Of a stretch of 26,400 nt of DNA, positions 1 to 7,514 are shown in pieces. Each line of letters opens with the position of its first letter. Position 1 is the stretch's first letter. Under the pieces are notes generated by a model, which was not told where the DNA came from, ran no database searches, and was given only the letters and a program-made list of their open reading frames with translations. The stretch lies in assembly GCA_902482615.1 (NCBI GenBank), contig CABTAA010000003.1:1-26400 (forward strand), read 5' to 3'. This DNA is from an uncultured Collinsella sp. (GTDB taxonomy: Bacteria; Actinomycetota; Coriobacteriia; Coriobacteriales; Coriobacteriaceae). The position numbers were made by a program, and so were the translations under genes.

Positions 1-2
1 AC

Positions 3-863
3 CACTGGCACTTCAACGCCTACGGCGGCCTCGTCGACGGCCTGTACTTCCCGTGGGACAAGGACGAGCAGATCGCCCTCAAGATGGCCGAGCTCTCCGG
101 CTGCCGCCGCTACCGCCCCGACGACATGATCCTCGAGGGCGGCTCCATCACCGTCGACGGCGAGGGCACCCTCGTCGTGACCGACCAGTGCCTGCTCTCC
201 CCGGGCCGCACCTGCTCCGCGGTGCTCGAGGAGGAAGAGGACCCCGAGTCCATCTGGCCCAAGTACCGCAAGAAGTTCGAGCCCTGGAGCGAGGAGCTCC
301 GCGAGTACATGAACGAGCACCTCAAGGACTACCTGGGCGTCGAGAAGGTCATCTGGGTCAAGGAGGGCATCGACCCCGAGGAGACCAACGGCCACATCGA
401 CGACGTCGCCACCTTCATCGCCCCGGGCGTCATGGCCTGCATCTGGACCGACGACCCCGAGTACCCGTTCTACGACCAGTGCCACGCCGCCTACGAGACC
501 CTCTCCAACGCCGTCGATGCCAAGGGCCGCAAGATTAAGGTCCACAAGCTCTGCATGCCCGTGAACCCGCTGTACATGGACCAGGCCTCCTGCGACACCA
601 TCGACGCCGACGAGAACGCCGAGCCGCGCGTCCCCGACGAGCCGCTGATCGCCTCCTACATGAACTACCTGGTCACCAACCACGGCGTCATCGTCCCGCA
701 GTACGGCGACGAGAACGACAAGCTGGCCGTCGACACGCTCCAGAAGATCTACGACGAGGTCTGGGGCGAGGGCGTCTACAAGTGCGTCGGCGTCCAGTCC
801 GACCAGGTCGTCTACGGCGGCGGCAACATCCACTGCATCACGCAGCAGGAGCCCTCGGCGTAA
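3..863 (+). CDS. aguA: Agmatine deiminase, C-terminal part (5' end outside window)
   Basis: Agmatine deiminase hydrolyses agmatine to N-carbamoylputrescine and ammonia in the cytosol. The gene enters from the left in frame 3, so only about the last 286 residues are present. Visible family signatures are HWHFNAYGG near the left edge, the ILEGGS segment, NGHIDDVATF, and the C-terminal YGGGNIHCITQQ that carries the catalytic cysteine. All have counterparts in the complete paralogue at 8495-9616. A 31-nt block (36-66) is identical in DNA to 8873-8903 of that paralogue. Codon choice is strongly biased to C-ending codons, more than in most neighbours, which suggests high expression (inference). No putrescine carbamoyltransferase or carbamate kinase is in the window, so the rest of the pathway must lie elsewhere. 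Family assignment is secure; a distinct substrate for one of the two copies cannot be excluded. Confidence 0.95.
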   Translation, partial: HWHFNAYGGLVDGLYFPWDKDEQIALKMAELSGCRRYRPDDMILEGGSITVDGEGTLVVTDQCLLSPGRTCSAVLEEEEDPESIWPKYRKKFEPWSEELREYMNEHLKDYLGVEKVIWVKEGIDPEETNGHIDDVATFIAPGVMACIWTDDPEYPFYDQCHAAYETLSNAVDAKGRKIKVHKLCMPVNPLYMDQASCDTIDADENAEPRVPDEPLIASYMNYLVTNHGVIVPQYGDENDKLAVDTLQKIYDEVWGEGVYKCVGVQSDQVVYGGGNIHCITQQEPSA

Positions 864-871
864 CTCAAGCA

Positions 872-944
872 CGCCACCTTGGCGCTCACTCGTCGCTTAC
901 GTAGCGTCAGTACGCTACGCTCCTCGTTCGCGCCAATCTGGCGC
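872..944. repeat. Three small tandem hairpins after agmatine deiminase
   Basis: Three short inverted repeats follow the stop codon: 872-876/880-884 (CGCCA/TGGCG), 900-907/912-919 (CGTAGCGT/ACGCTACG, loop CAGT) and 930-935/939-944 (GCGCCA/TGGCGC). The outer two share the GCCA/TGGC core. The block could be a REP-like extragenic element or an mRNA 3'-end stabiliser lying before the terminator. Confidence 0.5.
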
Positions 945-980
945 ACCTGAGCACGCCGAGTAAACGTCTGGCTTTTCTTC

Positions 981-1019
981 GGGCACTCCGTTGCCTCCAC
1001 ACCGGAGTGCCCTTTTTCT
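981..1019 (+). terminator. Intrinsic terminator of the first agmatine deiminase
   Basis: A perfect 10-bp stem (981-990 GGGCACTCCG with 1003-1012 CGGAGTGCCC) and 12-nt loop are followed directly by a T-rich tract (1013-1017). It stands 118 nt after the deiminase stop codon. Confidence 0.9.
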
Positions 1020-1022
1020 TTG

Positions 1023-1105
1023 ATTGAATACGCGTCTGGCCTGGGATTTATTGCGGGTTAGGCCAATTGTTCGCTTGGATATCCCAGGTCAGACGCGTAT
1101 TCAAT
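1023..1105. repeat. 25-bp inverted repeat with 33-nt loop
   Basis: Positions 1023-1047 pair with 1081-1105 along 25 bp, with a single G.U in the RNA form and no bulge. There is no T-tract after the right arm, so it is not a simple terminator. The end of the right arm (1102-1105) is also part of a second possible helix (1102-1110 with 1204-1212), so the two structures would exclude each other. Confidence 0.75.
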
Positions 1106-1306
1106 TGTTGATAGTTTCCGGTCGTATACGCGGCCGTTTTGATCGGAGTATCTTTGTACCAGCGTATCGTCATCTTCACCCGCCTGTTCCGCGAGCGTTG
1201 GTCCAACAATTGCATCCTCTCTTCTCTATGGGATGGCACCTGCACCGGTGACGCGGCCTGTAACCCTACCTTGGGCTGCGCCTTCGGTACAGATGCCATC
1301 CTTTTT
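1102..1306 (+). promoter_or_regulatory. Structured leader of the APC permease, candidate attenuator or riboswitch
   Basis: No gene is visible between the terminator at 1019 and the permease start at 1326. The interval contains a 9-bp perfect long-range helix (1102-1110 CAATTGTTG with 1204-1212 CAACAATTG), an inner pairing CCGGTC/GATCGG with one G.U, and then a terminator hairpin just before the ribosome binding site. A short CATCC (1213-1217) can pair with GGATG (1231-1235), the left foot of the terminator stem, and could act as an antiterminator. This layout fits ligand- or protein-controlled attenuation, but I could not match it to a known riboswitch class. Confidence 0.5.
1231..1306 (+). 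terminator. Terminator hairpin directly upstream of permease RBS
   Basis: Positions 1231-1246 and 1286-1301 pair at 14 of 16 positions, including 8 perfect basal pairs GGATGGCA/TGCCATCC. Five T follow at 1302-1306. It lies only about 20 nt before the permease start codon with no preceding gene to terminate, so it most likely works as an attenuator. Confidence 0.65.
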
Positions 1307-1325
1307 GCTGTAGGGGGAGTGTGCC

Positions 1326-2717
1326 ATGGCAGGTAAAAAGTTCTCCCTGTTCGAGGTCATCCTCTCGGTTATCTGCGTCGTATTTACCATCGAGGCGGCT
1401 GCTCCGGCATCTGCCATGGGTAACGTGCAGTTCTTCTGGTGGATCTTCCTCATCATTACGTTTTTGCTTCCCTATGGCCTGGTGGTGGCCGAGCTGGGTA
1501 CGGCGTTCGATTCCGAGGGCGGTCTGTACGATTGGGTTCGCTTGGGCCTGGGTGACCGTTGGGGAGCCCGTTGTTCCTGGTGCTACTGGGTTAACTTTCC
1601 GCTGTGGGTGGCAAGTATCGCCTGCATGTTCCCCAGTGTTATCAATGCGGTATGGGGCATCGAGTTTTCGCTTGGGGTCCGAATTGCCATCGAGCTTGCC
1701 TTTGTGTGGGGTGTCACCGTCATGGCGATGCAGCCGGTTGCCGAGGCCGATTGGGTCATGGATGGCGGCGCTGTCATCAAAGTACTCATTACCGCTGTGG
1801 TAGGAATCGTTGGCATCTGGTTTGCTTGCAATAACGGCTTTGCCAACGATATGTCGTTTAAGACCTTCATTCCAGACTTGGGCGACACCAATTCGTTGAC
1901 GTACCTATCGATCATCCTATTCAACTTTATGGGCTTCGAAGTGGTCGCGACCTTTGCCAGTACGATGAAAAACCCATCGCGCGATATCCCCAAGGCGGTT
2001 ATCGCTGGTGGCGTTGCCATTGCGGCAATCTATATTATCTGCGGCATCGGCATTGGAGCCGCGGTTCCCACCGAGCAGCTTTCGCTCGATTCGGGCATTG
2101 TGGACGCGGTCGCCGCCATGTTGGGGCGCAGCCATCCGCTGACGATGGTCGTGGGCGTGGCCTTTTTGGTGACGCTGTTCGCCAACATGATCTGCTGGAG
2201 CTTTGGCGTTAACAACGTGGCGAGCTATGCCGCGCGCCATGGCAACATGCCGCGCCCCTTTGCTCTGGTGTCCAAGAAGACCGGCATGCCCAATGGCTCG
2301 GCAATCATTAACGGTTGTTTTGCCAGCCTGGTACTACTGCTTCAGATTCCGCTGGGCGAGGGCTCCGACGTCTTTTGGGTTTTCTTCTCGATGAACGTCG
2401 TCTTCCTGCTTATGAGCTATATCCCGATGTTCCCAGCGTTTTGGCGCCTGCGCAAATATGACGATCGCCCGCGCGTGTTCCGCGCGCCCTTCGAGGGCAA
2501 GGTGCTTGCGGTGGCACTTGCGATTCCCGTGGTGGAGCTTGTGCTTTCGATTGTCGCTACGATTGTGCCGCTCAACGGCTCGTCCGCCGAAATGACAAAG
2601 TTGCCCATTCTCATGGGTGTAGTGATCGCCGTGTTGCTGGGCGAGGTTTCGCGCCACATATCGCGCCGCGGCCGCAGCGTCGACAATCCCGGCGTTGGCG
2701 TGTATAGAAAACGCTGA
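1326..2717 (+). CDS. APC-superfamily amino acid/polyamine permease
   Basis: A 463-residue integral membrane protein of the amino acid-polyamine-organocation superfamily, probably with 12 membrane helices. It begins with a helix around residues 8-30 that contains the small-residue break FTIEAAAPAS typical of substrate-binding TM1 in this superfamily, and continues with alternating hydrophobic segments (for example ILFNFMGFEVVATFAS and LLMSYIPMFPAFWRL). Length is normal for the family. The start is fixed by an AGGGGGA ribosome binding site 7-8 nt upstream. Its position after an agmatine deiminase gene suggests uptake of agmatine or another amine, or exchange of agmatine for putrescine, but the substrate is an inference from context only. 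The gene has its own leader with a terminator hairpin, so it is probably controlled separately from the deiminase. No clear terminator follows. Confidence 0.88.
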   Translation: MAGKKFSLFEVILSVICVVFTIEAAAPASAMGNVQFFWWIFLIITFLLPYGLVVAELGTAFDSEGGLYDWVRLGLGDRWGARCSWCYWVNFPLWVASIACMFPSVINAVWGIEFSLGVRIAIELAFVWGVTVMAMQPVAEADWVMDGGAVIKVLITAVVGIVGIWFACNNGFANDMSFKTFIPDLGDTNSLTYLSIILFNFMGFEVVATFASTMKNPSRDIPKAVIAGGVAIAAIYIICGIGIGAAVPTEQLSLDSGIVDAVAAMLGRSHPLTMVVGVAFLVTLFANMICWSFGVNNVASYAARHGNMPRPFALVSKKTGMPNGSAIINGCFASLVLLLQIPLGEGSDVFWVFFSMNVVFLLMSYIPMFPAFWRLRKYDDRPRVFRAPFEGKVLAVALAIPVVELVLSIVATIVPLNGSSAEMTKLPILMGVVIAVLLGEVSRHISRRGRSVDNPGVGVYRKR

Positions 2718-2816
2718 CCGTGAGGGGCTTGGCCCACCGGCACGGGGCTAAAACCGGGGTTGCTTCCAAGTTAATAAATTGCTGCGAGGATTACTGCGGC
2801 AATCGTGGAGGTTATG

Positions 2817-3008
2817 CTAACATTTGCGCTGGTCGAGTGAAGAGGAAAGCTTAGGCGCAAAGAAGGGGACGTGTCCCAGGTAAGGGCAGCTGTCGTTGCG
2901 CTCATCAACGATGCAAGGAACGTCATCGTAGGTCATGGTCGAACCGATCTTGGCGATGGCCTTGGCGGCAGGCGCGACAATAATCTTGAGCGGTGTAATC
3001 GGCGCCAT
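2817..3008 (-). CDS. Small protein of unknown function (63 aa), possibly a gene remnant
   Basis: A 63-codon reading frame on the minus strand starts MAPITPLKIIVAP and has a very good ribosome binding site (AAAGGAGATG) just before its ATG, which is the main reason to list it. I do not recognise the product. The first 35 residues look like a normal soluble N-terminus (a beta-strand like LKIIVAP followed by a helix), whereas the tail looks unstructured, as if the frame had been cut by a deletion or frameshift. It is divergent from the LuxR-type gene at 3098. It may be a genuine small gene or the 5' remnant of a longer lost gene. Confidence 0.4.
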   Translation of the reverse strand: MAPITPLKIIVAPAAKAIAKIGSTMTYDDVPCIVDERNDSCPYLGHVPFFAPKLSSSLDQRKC

Positions 3009-3097
3009 GGCATCTCCTTTCGATCTTGGTATTCGTCGATGTTTCTACCATAACCGTAATGCGGAATCAAGCTGGTTGTGCGCGGAATGAGGGTAGT

Positions 3098-4090
3098 ATG
3101 AGCTTCGCATTCTTTATCTACACGATTCTTGTCATGGGCATTGGATTGGTAACGGCATCAACTGCACTCGTAATATGGCTCATGACTCGTCGACGCGATT
3201 ATTTGGTGGCGGCCGCGGGCTTCCTTCTCTATGTCTTCGATATGTCGGTGATCTTCTTTGATGAGTACAACCGGCTCAAATATGACTATGTGGTGACGTT
3301 TAATGAGCCGCTTCAACATCCGTTACTGCGCTGCGCGCTGGGCGTGGCGATTCTTGCGTGCGTATGGCTTTGGGTAACGTTTCGCTTACACGATGAGGTA
3401 ACCGTTAAGCGCGTTGCCGCATATGTCGTACCGATCGCCGTGCTTCAGCTTGCCCTGGTACCTCGTACTGGCTTTGCGAGCCAGATTCAGCAATATCTTT
3501 TTTGGCTTGCGCGCGATTTGGGAATGGCATTCTACTTGGTATATGCTTACGCTCGCTATCGCAAGACGGAGAATAGGGCTGAGCGGCTCGATCTTGAGCG
3601 CTCTCGGACGTTCTTTCGCATAGCCTGCGTGCTTACCGTGATGGTGGTTATCGAGGATACCTATATGATCCTATTCTGCACGCCTGACGTTGACAACGTG
3701 ATGGTGAGCGCCTTTTTATGGTATCTGGGCGAGCGGAATATCTCAGAGAATTTATTGTTTGTGGCTGCAGCCGTTCAGCTATTTAAACAGTTCAGCCATA
3801 TCTTACGTGTGTTCTCGCGTCACCCTCGTGCCGATGAAGAGGTAGCGACAGAGCGCCGTGATGCACGGGAGGACCTTGTCTCGCGTGTTGTGATTTTCTC
3901 GGACGAGCATGGGCTTTCAAAGCGCGAACAGGAAGTGCTTACACTCGTATTGCGTGGACTCGATGTCCAAAATATTGCTAATGAACTTGTGATTAGTCCG
4001 GGTACCGTCAAGGCTCACCTGCATCGCATCTATGTAAAGAGCGAAGTCAAGGCGCGTGACGACTTGATTGAGGCATTCTGGCGCTCGTGA
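3098..4090 (+). CDS. Membrane-anchored LuxR-type transcriptional regulator
   Basis: A 330-residue protein with an N-terminal membrane domain of about six to seven helices (roughly residues 1-235) and a C-terminal LuxR/GerE helix-turn-helix (about 273-330; LSKREQEVL, then the recognition segment ISPGTVKAHLHRIY). This architecture, a multi-helix sensor joined to a LuxR DNA-binding domain, is common in Coriobacteriia. The start at 3098 is chosen because GAGGG stands just upstream and the protein then begins inside the first helix; an in-frame ATG at 3026 would add 24 residues without a good RBS. It lies upstream of the amidohydrolase gene in the same direction, and its paralogue at 23146 has the same neighbour type, so it probably regulates that gene. 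The signal is unknown. Confidence 0.88.
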   Translation: MSFAFFIYTILVMGIGLVTASTALVIWLMTRRRDYLVAAAGFLLYVFDMSVIFFDEYNRLKYDYVVTFNEPLQHPLLRCALGVAILACVWLWVTFRLHDEVTVKRVAAYVVPIAVLQLALVPRTGFASQIQQYLFWLARDLGMAFYLVYAYARYRKTENRAERLDLERSRTFFRIACVLTVMVVIEDTYMILFCTPDVDNVMVSAFLWYLGERNISENLLFVAAAVQLFKQFSHILRVFSRHPRADEEVATERRDAREDLVSRVVIFSDEHGLSKREQEVLTLVLRGLDVQNIANELVISPGTVKAHLHRIYVKSEVKARDDLIEAFWRS

Positions 4091-4240
4091 GGCTGGAGTG
4101 GTCCGGCTGACGGTGTATCGCAGACTGCTCGGCGTAAAGAAGCGACAATAAACTTAGACAATAAAATACCTGTTCAGACGTGTAAACCTGCTTAATCCGT
4201 CCGTTCGCTCGGTTCCATCTTGGCAGCTTGTGCTGGAGGT

Positions 4241-4345
4241 GCGTCAATGGGTGTTGACGCGGGGCGTAGGGCGCTGGACAGACGCCCAATTGCCTGTAGG
4301 CACGTGTCACGAGGGGCCGGCAAAAGCTCCCTCACCGATTGGGCG
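4241..4345 (+). promoter_or_regulatory. Structured 5' leader of the amidohydrolase gene
   Basis: The 306-nt gap between the regulator and the amidohydrolase has no gene or intrinsic terminator. It holds a 7-bp hairpin GCGTCAA/TTGACGC (4241-4247/4254-4260) and then a possible three-way junction: an 8-bp closing helix CGCCCAAT/ATTGGGCG (4283-4290/4338-4345), a small hairpin TGCC/GGCA (4291-4294/4299-4302) and a hairpin GAGGG/CCCTC (4311-4315/4329-4333). It ends about 50 nt before the start codon. It could be a cis-regulatory RNA; no known class was recognised. Confidence 0.35.
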
Positions 4346-4396
4346 CGCCGTATCGTGGCGCTTATCCATTGTCCTGTAACGTCTGAGGAGGCTCAT

Positions 4397-6025
4397 ATGG
4401 ACAAAGCGGATTTAGTCATCAAAAGTAATGCTGTGTTCACTGGTGACGGGCTGGCACCGTTCAAGGGCGGCGTTGCCATCGCGGGTGACAGAATTGTTGC
4501 GTGCGGCGAAGATAAGTACCTCGACGCTTTTATCGGGTCCGATACCGAGGTGCGCGACTATGGCGATAAGCTCGTCATGCCTGGCATTATCGATTCACAC
4601 ACTCACTATGCCCAGGGCGCCTTTTTGACCGATCCCGATTTCGCCGTCAATCTCATCGATTGCACAAGCTTCGAGCAGTGTATGGAACGCGTGCAGGCGT
4701 TTGCCAAAGACCACCCGAACAACGAGTGGATCGTGGGCTGTCAGGTTATCCAGTTCCAGTGGAACGTGCCCGAGATGCCTACGGCGACAATGATCGATGA
4801 GTACATTTCGGACCGTCCGGTCTTTTTGCAGCAGGTTGACATGCACACGTTTAGTGCCAACACCTGTGCAATCGAGAAAATCGGCGTTACTGCTGAAACG
4901 CCAGACCCATCAGGCGGCAAGATTCTTAAGGATGAAGCTGGCAACCCCACTGGGGTCTTCTCGAACAACGCGGGAACCCTTTTCATGGATGAGGTATACA
5001 ATCCTGCCCCCGAGGTGGCTAGTGCTTCCTTTGCCAAGACTGCGCATCGCGCCAACGCTCTCGGCATTACAACAGTCGGCATGGTTAACCCCACTTTTGT
5101 GAGCATGGATAACCCCTATAAATTCCTTGCGGAACTCAACCGCAAGGGCGAGCATCCGTTGCGCGTGTTCATGTACACAGACCTTTTTGAGAACGAGGCC
5201 ATGACGCTCGAGGAGATTCGGGCGAAATACGACTTCCCGGGCACGCAAGTCGAGTGGCATGGCTTTAAGCAGTTCATTGACGGCGTGTGTTCCGATCATA
5301 CTGCTTGGATGCTCGAGCCCTATGCTAATGCTCCCGAGACCTGTGGCGAGCCGGCTGAGGATCCAGAGCGCGTGCGCAAAGCAATCCTTAAAGCGCTTGA
5401 GTGGGGTGTCGACACGCGCATCCATGCCATAGGCGATCGTTCCGTACGCTTTATCCTGGACTGCTTCGAGGAGGGTGAGAAGCGTTACGGTCTTATGGGC
5501 TGTCGTCACTCCATGGAGCACAACGAGACTGTTCAACCTGAGGATTTGCCGCGCTATGCGGAACTCGGCGTCTGTCCGGCCATGCAGCCGTGGCATATGC
5601 TGCTTGATATGGCCGACTTGGCAAAGGACGACGCCGTTGGCCCCGAGCGCGCGGCGCTCTCGTGGCCAATTCATAGCCTGCTTGCGAGCGGTGCCTGCGT
5701 GCATTTGGGCTCCGACTTCCCGGTTGTGGGGCTTGAGCCTATGGAGGAAGTCTATGGCGCGGTCTATCGCATGCTCGAGGACGGATCTAATCCTGAGGGT
5801 TGGTTCCCCGAGGAGCGAATCACCATGGCCGAGGCCCTGCGCGCATACACCTACGGCGCTGCCTACGCTATGCATGCTGAGGACCGCATCGGCACACTCG
5901 CCTGCGGCAAGAAAGCCGACATCTGCGTACTCGACCGCAATCTCTTTACCTGCGAGCCGGCAGAGGTTCTCGGCGCCACGGCTGAGCTTACGGTGATCGC
6001 CGGTAAGGTCGTCTACGAGAAATAG
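4397..6025 (+). CDS. YtcJ-like metal-dependent amidohydrolase, cytosolic
   Basis: A 542-residue member of the amidohydrolase superfamily, YtcJ/Amidohydro_3 group (relatives include N-substituted formamide deformylase). It has an N-terminal beta-sandwich piece (LVIKSNAVFTGDG), the metal-binding HxH in IIDSHTHYAQ (H68, H70), the DGVCSDHTAWML segment, IHAIGDRS near residue 342, HSMEHNE near 371 and GSDFPV near 441, followed by the C-terminal strand that completes the sandwich. No signal peptide is present, so it acts in the cytosol. The ATG at 4397 is preceded by GAGGAGG; upstream in-frame starts lack this. It is followed after 39 nt by a MATE transporter, suggesting an operon. The substrate cannot be read from sequence; YtcJ proteins hydrolyse amide or formamide bonds in varied small molecules. 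Confidence 0.9.
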   Translation: MDKADLVIKSNAVFTGDGLAPFKGGVAIAGDRIVACGEDKYLDAFIGSDTEVRDYGDKLVMPGIIDSHTHYAQGAFLTDPDFAVNLIDCTSFEQCMERVQAFAKDHPNNEWIVGCQVIQFQWNVPEMPTATMIDEYISDRPVFLQQVDMHTFSANTCAIEKIGVTAETPDPSGGKILKDEAGNPTGVFSNNAGTLFMDEVYNPAPEVASASFAKTAHRANALGITTVGMVNPTFVSMDNPYKFLAELNRKGEHPLRVFMYTDLFENEAMTLEEIRAKYDFPGTQVEWHGFKQFIDGVCSDHTAWMLEPYANAPETCGEPAEDPERVRKAILKALEWGVDTRIHAIGDRSVRFILDCFEEGEKRYGLMGCRHSMEHNETVQPEDLPRYAELGVCPAMQPWHMLLDMADLAKDDAVGPERAALSWPIHSLLASGACVHLGSDFPVVGLEPMEEVYGAVYRMLEDGSNPEGWFPEERITMAEALRAYTYGAAYAMHAEDRIGTLACGKKADICVLDRNLFTCEPAEVLGATAELTVIAGKVVYEK

Positions 6026-6064
6026 CCCCACAGTCTTTCAATCTCTCAAGGAAAGGGGAGAACC

Positions 6065-7447
6065 ATGGCAGAAGAAACAACCGCTGTCGTTGGGGAGGAG
6101 CATGAGCTCGCCTCAAAGCCGATTCCAGAACTCGTGCGCCGCTACACAATTGTGACCGGTCAGGGCATGCTCGCGCAGATCATTATGGTCGTGCTCGAGG
6201 GTCTCGTGATGGGCTGGGGCCTGGGCGCTCACGGTCTTGCTTGCGTCTCGATCATCATGTCTGTCGAGTACATCAATCTGGCCTTCGGCAATCTCTTCGG
6301 TACGGGCGTGCCGGCCGTCGTGGGCAATCTGCTCGGCGCCGGCGACATCAAGGGGGCGAGTAAGGCATTTAGCCAGGGTTTCTGGCTCACGGCGATTGTT
6401 TCGGTCCTGCTCGCCGTCGTGATGGCAGTCTTCACCGAGCCCATCTGTGCATTCTTTGGTGCAACGCCCGATATCATGGCTGACACGGTCGCCGGCGTGC
6501 GCACGTTCGCCGTTCTATTGCCGCTCACGGTCATCGGCCAGATGGTTACCGCTGTTATGCGCGTCGATGAGAAGGTCCAGGTCCAGGCAAATCTCATGAC
6601 CGTATCTGCCATCGTTGCCATCTGCTGGCTCGCGCTCTCGACCTTCGTGCTCAAGCTTGGCGTCATGGGTGCTGGCGTGTACTATGGCCTGTCCATTGGC
6701 ATCTGGGCCATCGGCATCTTCTGGTATGTTGGCGGCAAGAAGTCTCAGCTCAAGATTAACCTGGTCGACCTCAAACTCGACATGGGTATCTGCGGGCAGA
6801 TCGTTAAGATTGGCTTCCCGTTCTTCCTGGTCCAGGGTGCGACATTCGTCTTCAATACCGTTGCCAACTCGCTGCTCGGCACGCTTGGCGGTGACATGGG
6901 TTCGCTCTACATCGCTGCATTCGGCGTAATCAACGGCTACATTCTCTACATCACCATGATGGTCGCCCAGTGCTTCTCCTATGGTTTGCAGCCCATCGCT
7001 GCCTTCAATGCCGGTGCCAAGGCATGGGCGCGTCTTAAGGAGACGCTTTCCTGCACGCTTAAGTACCAGGTTGTGACGCTGGCGCTGGTCACCGTTGTAC
7101 TCTGGCTTGCCGCCACGCCGGTGTGTGCCTTCTTTGCCGGCAGCGATCCCGCGCTCGTTGAGGTTGCCGCCAACGCCACGCGTACCGTCATCCTGGCTGT
7201 TGCCCTGGGCTATCTTGCCATGACCATGTCGATGTACTTCCAGGCGAACGAGAAGGTGGGTATCGCCACGTTCTGCGGCCTGCTCCGTTACGTGATCTGT
7301 TCCGTACCGCTCATGTACTTGCTTGGCAGCATGATGGGCGCGCAGGGTGTTTGGATTGCCTTGGTTGCAGCCGATGCCATTACCGGCTTGGTTTCCATTG
7401 CACTTGCTGCAAAGGAACAAAAGCGCCTGAATGGGCTCATTGCATAG
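6065..7447 (+). CDS. MATE-family efflux transporter
   Basis: A 460-residue membrane protein with two MatE repeats and about 12 helices; the first repeat contains the typical segment FGTGVPAVVGNLLGAGDIKGASKAF and the second starts near KIGFPFFLVQGATFVFN. MATE proteins export cationic drugs, metabolites or other small molecules using a sodium or proton gradient. The start has a GGGGAGA ribosome binding site. It sits 39 nt downstream of the amidohydrolase gene and ends at a strong terminator, so the two are probably co-transcribed. An attractive but unproven reading is that it exports a product of the hydrolase or the compound that the enzyme detoxifies. Confidence 0.92.
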   Translation: MAEETTAVVGEEHELASKPIPELVRRYTIVTGQGMLAQIIMVVLEGLVMGWGLGAHGLACVSIIMSVEYINLAFGNLFGTGVPAVVGNLLGAGDIKGASKAFSQGFWLTAIVSVLLAVVMAVFTEPICAFFGATPDIMADTVAGVRTFAVLLPLTVIGQMVTAVMRVDEKVQVQANLMTVSAIVAICWLALSTFVLKLGVMGAGVYYGLSIGIWAIGIFWYVGGKKSQLKINLVDLKLDMGICGQIVKIGFPFFLVQGATFVFNTVANSLLGTLGGDMGSLYIAAFGVINGYILYITMMVAQCFSYGLQPIAAFNAGAKAWARLKETLSCTLKYQVVTLALVTVVLWLAATPVCAFFAGSDPALVEVAANATRTVILAVALGYLAMTMSMYFQANEKVGIATFCGLLRYVICSVPLMYLLGSMMGAQGVWIALVAADAITGLVSIALAAKEQKRLNGLIA

Positions 7448-7481
7448 CGTAGGGCCGCTTCTCATTCAACGGCGAAATCAA

Positions 7482-7514
7482 AGGGCGTTCTCCGCATGGA
7501 GGGCGCCCTTTTTT
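7482..7514 (+). terminator. Intrinsic terminator after MATE gene
   Basis: A 12-bp stem (7482-7493 with 7498-7509, two G.U pairs) with loop GCAT is followed by six T (7509-7514). The last bases overlap the stop codon of the convergent LuxR gene. Confidence 0.9.

Noticed and set aside
1231..1306. T-box riboswitch before the permease, because GGGATGGCACC resembles the T-box core
   Set aside because: The match to the T-box consensus is incomplete and no Stem I with specifier loop could be found upstream.
4910..6031. Long open frame on the minus strand opposite the first amidohydrolase (373 codons)
   Set aside because: It mirrors the codon structure of a clear YtcJ-like gene, has no ribosome binding site and no recognisable domain; high GC makes such antisense frames common.
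6515..7465. 316-codon minus-strand frame opposite the MATE gene
   Set aside because: Hydrophilic, low-complexity product without motifs; the plus strand encodes an evident MATE transporter.
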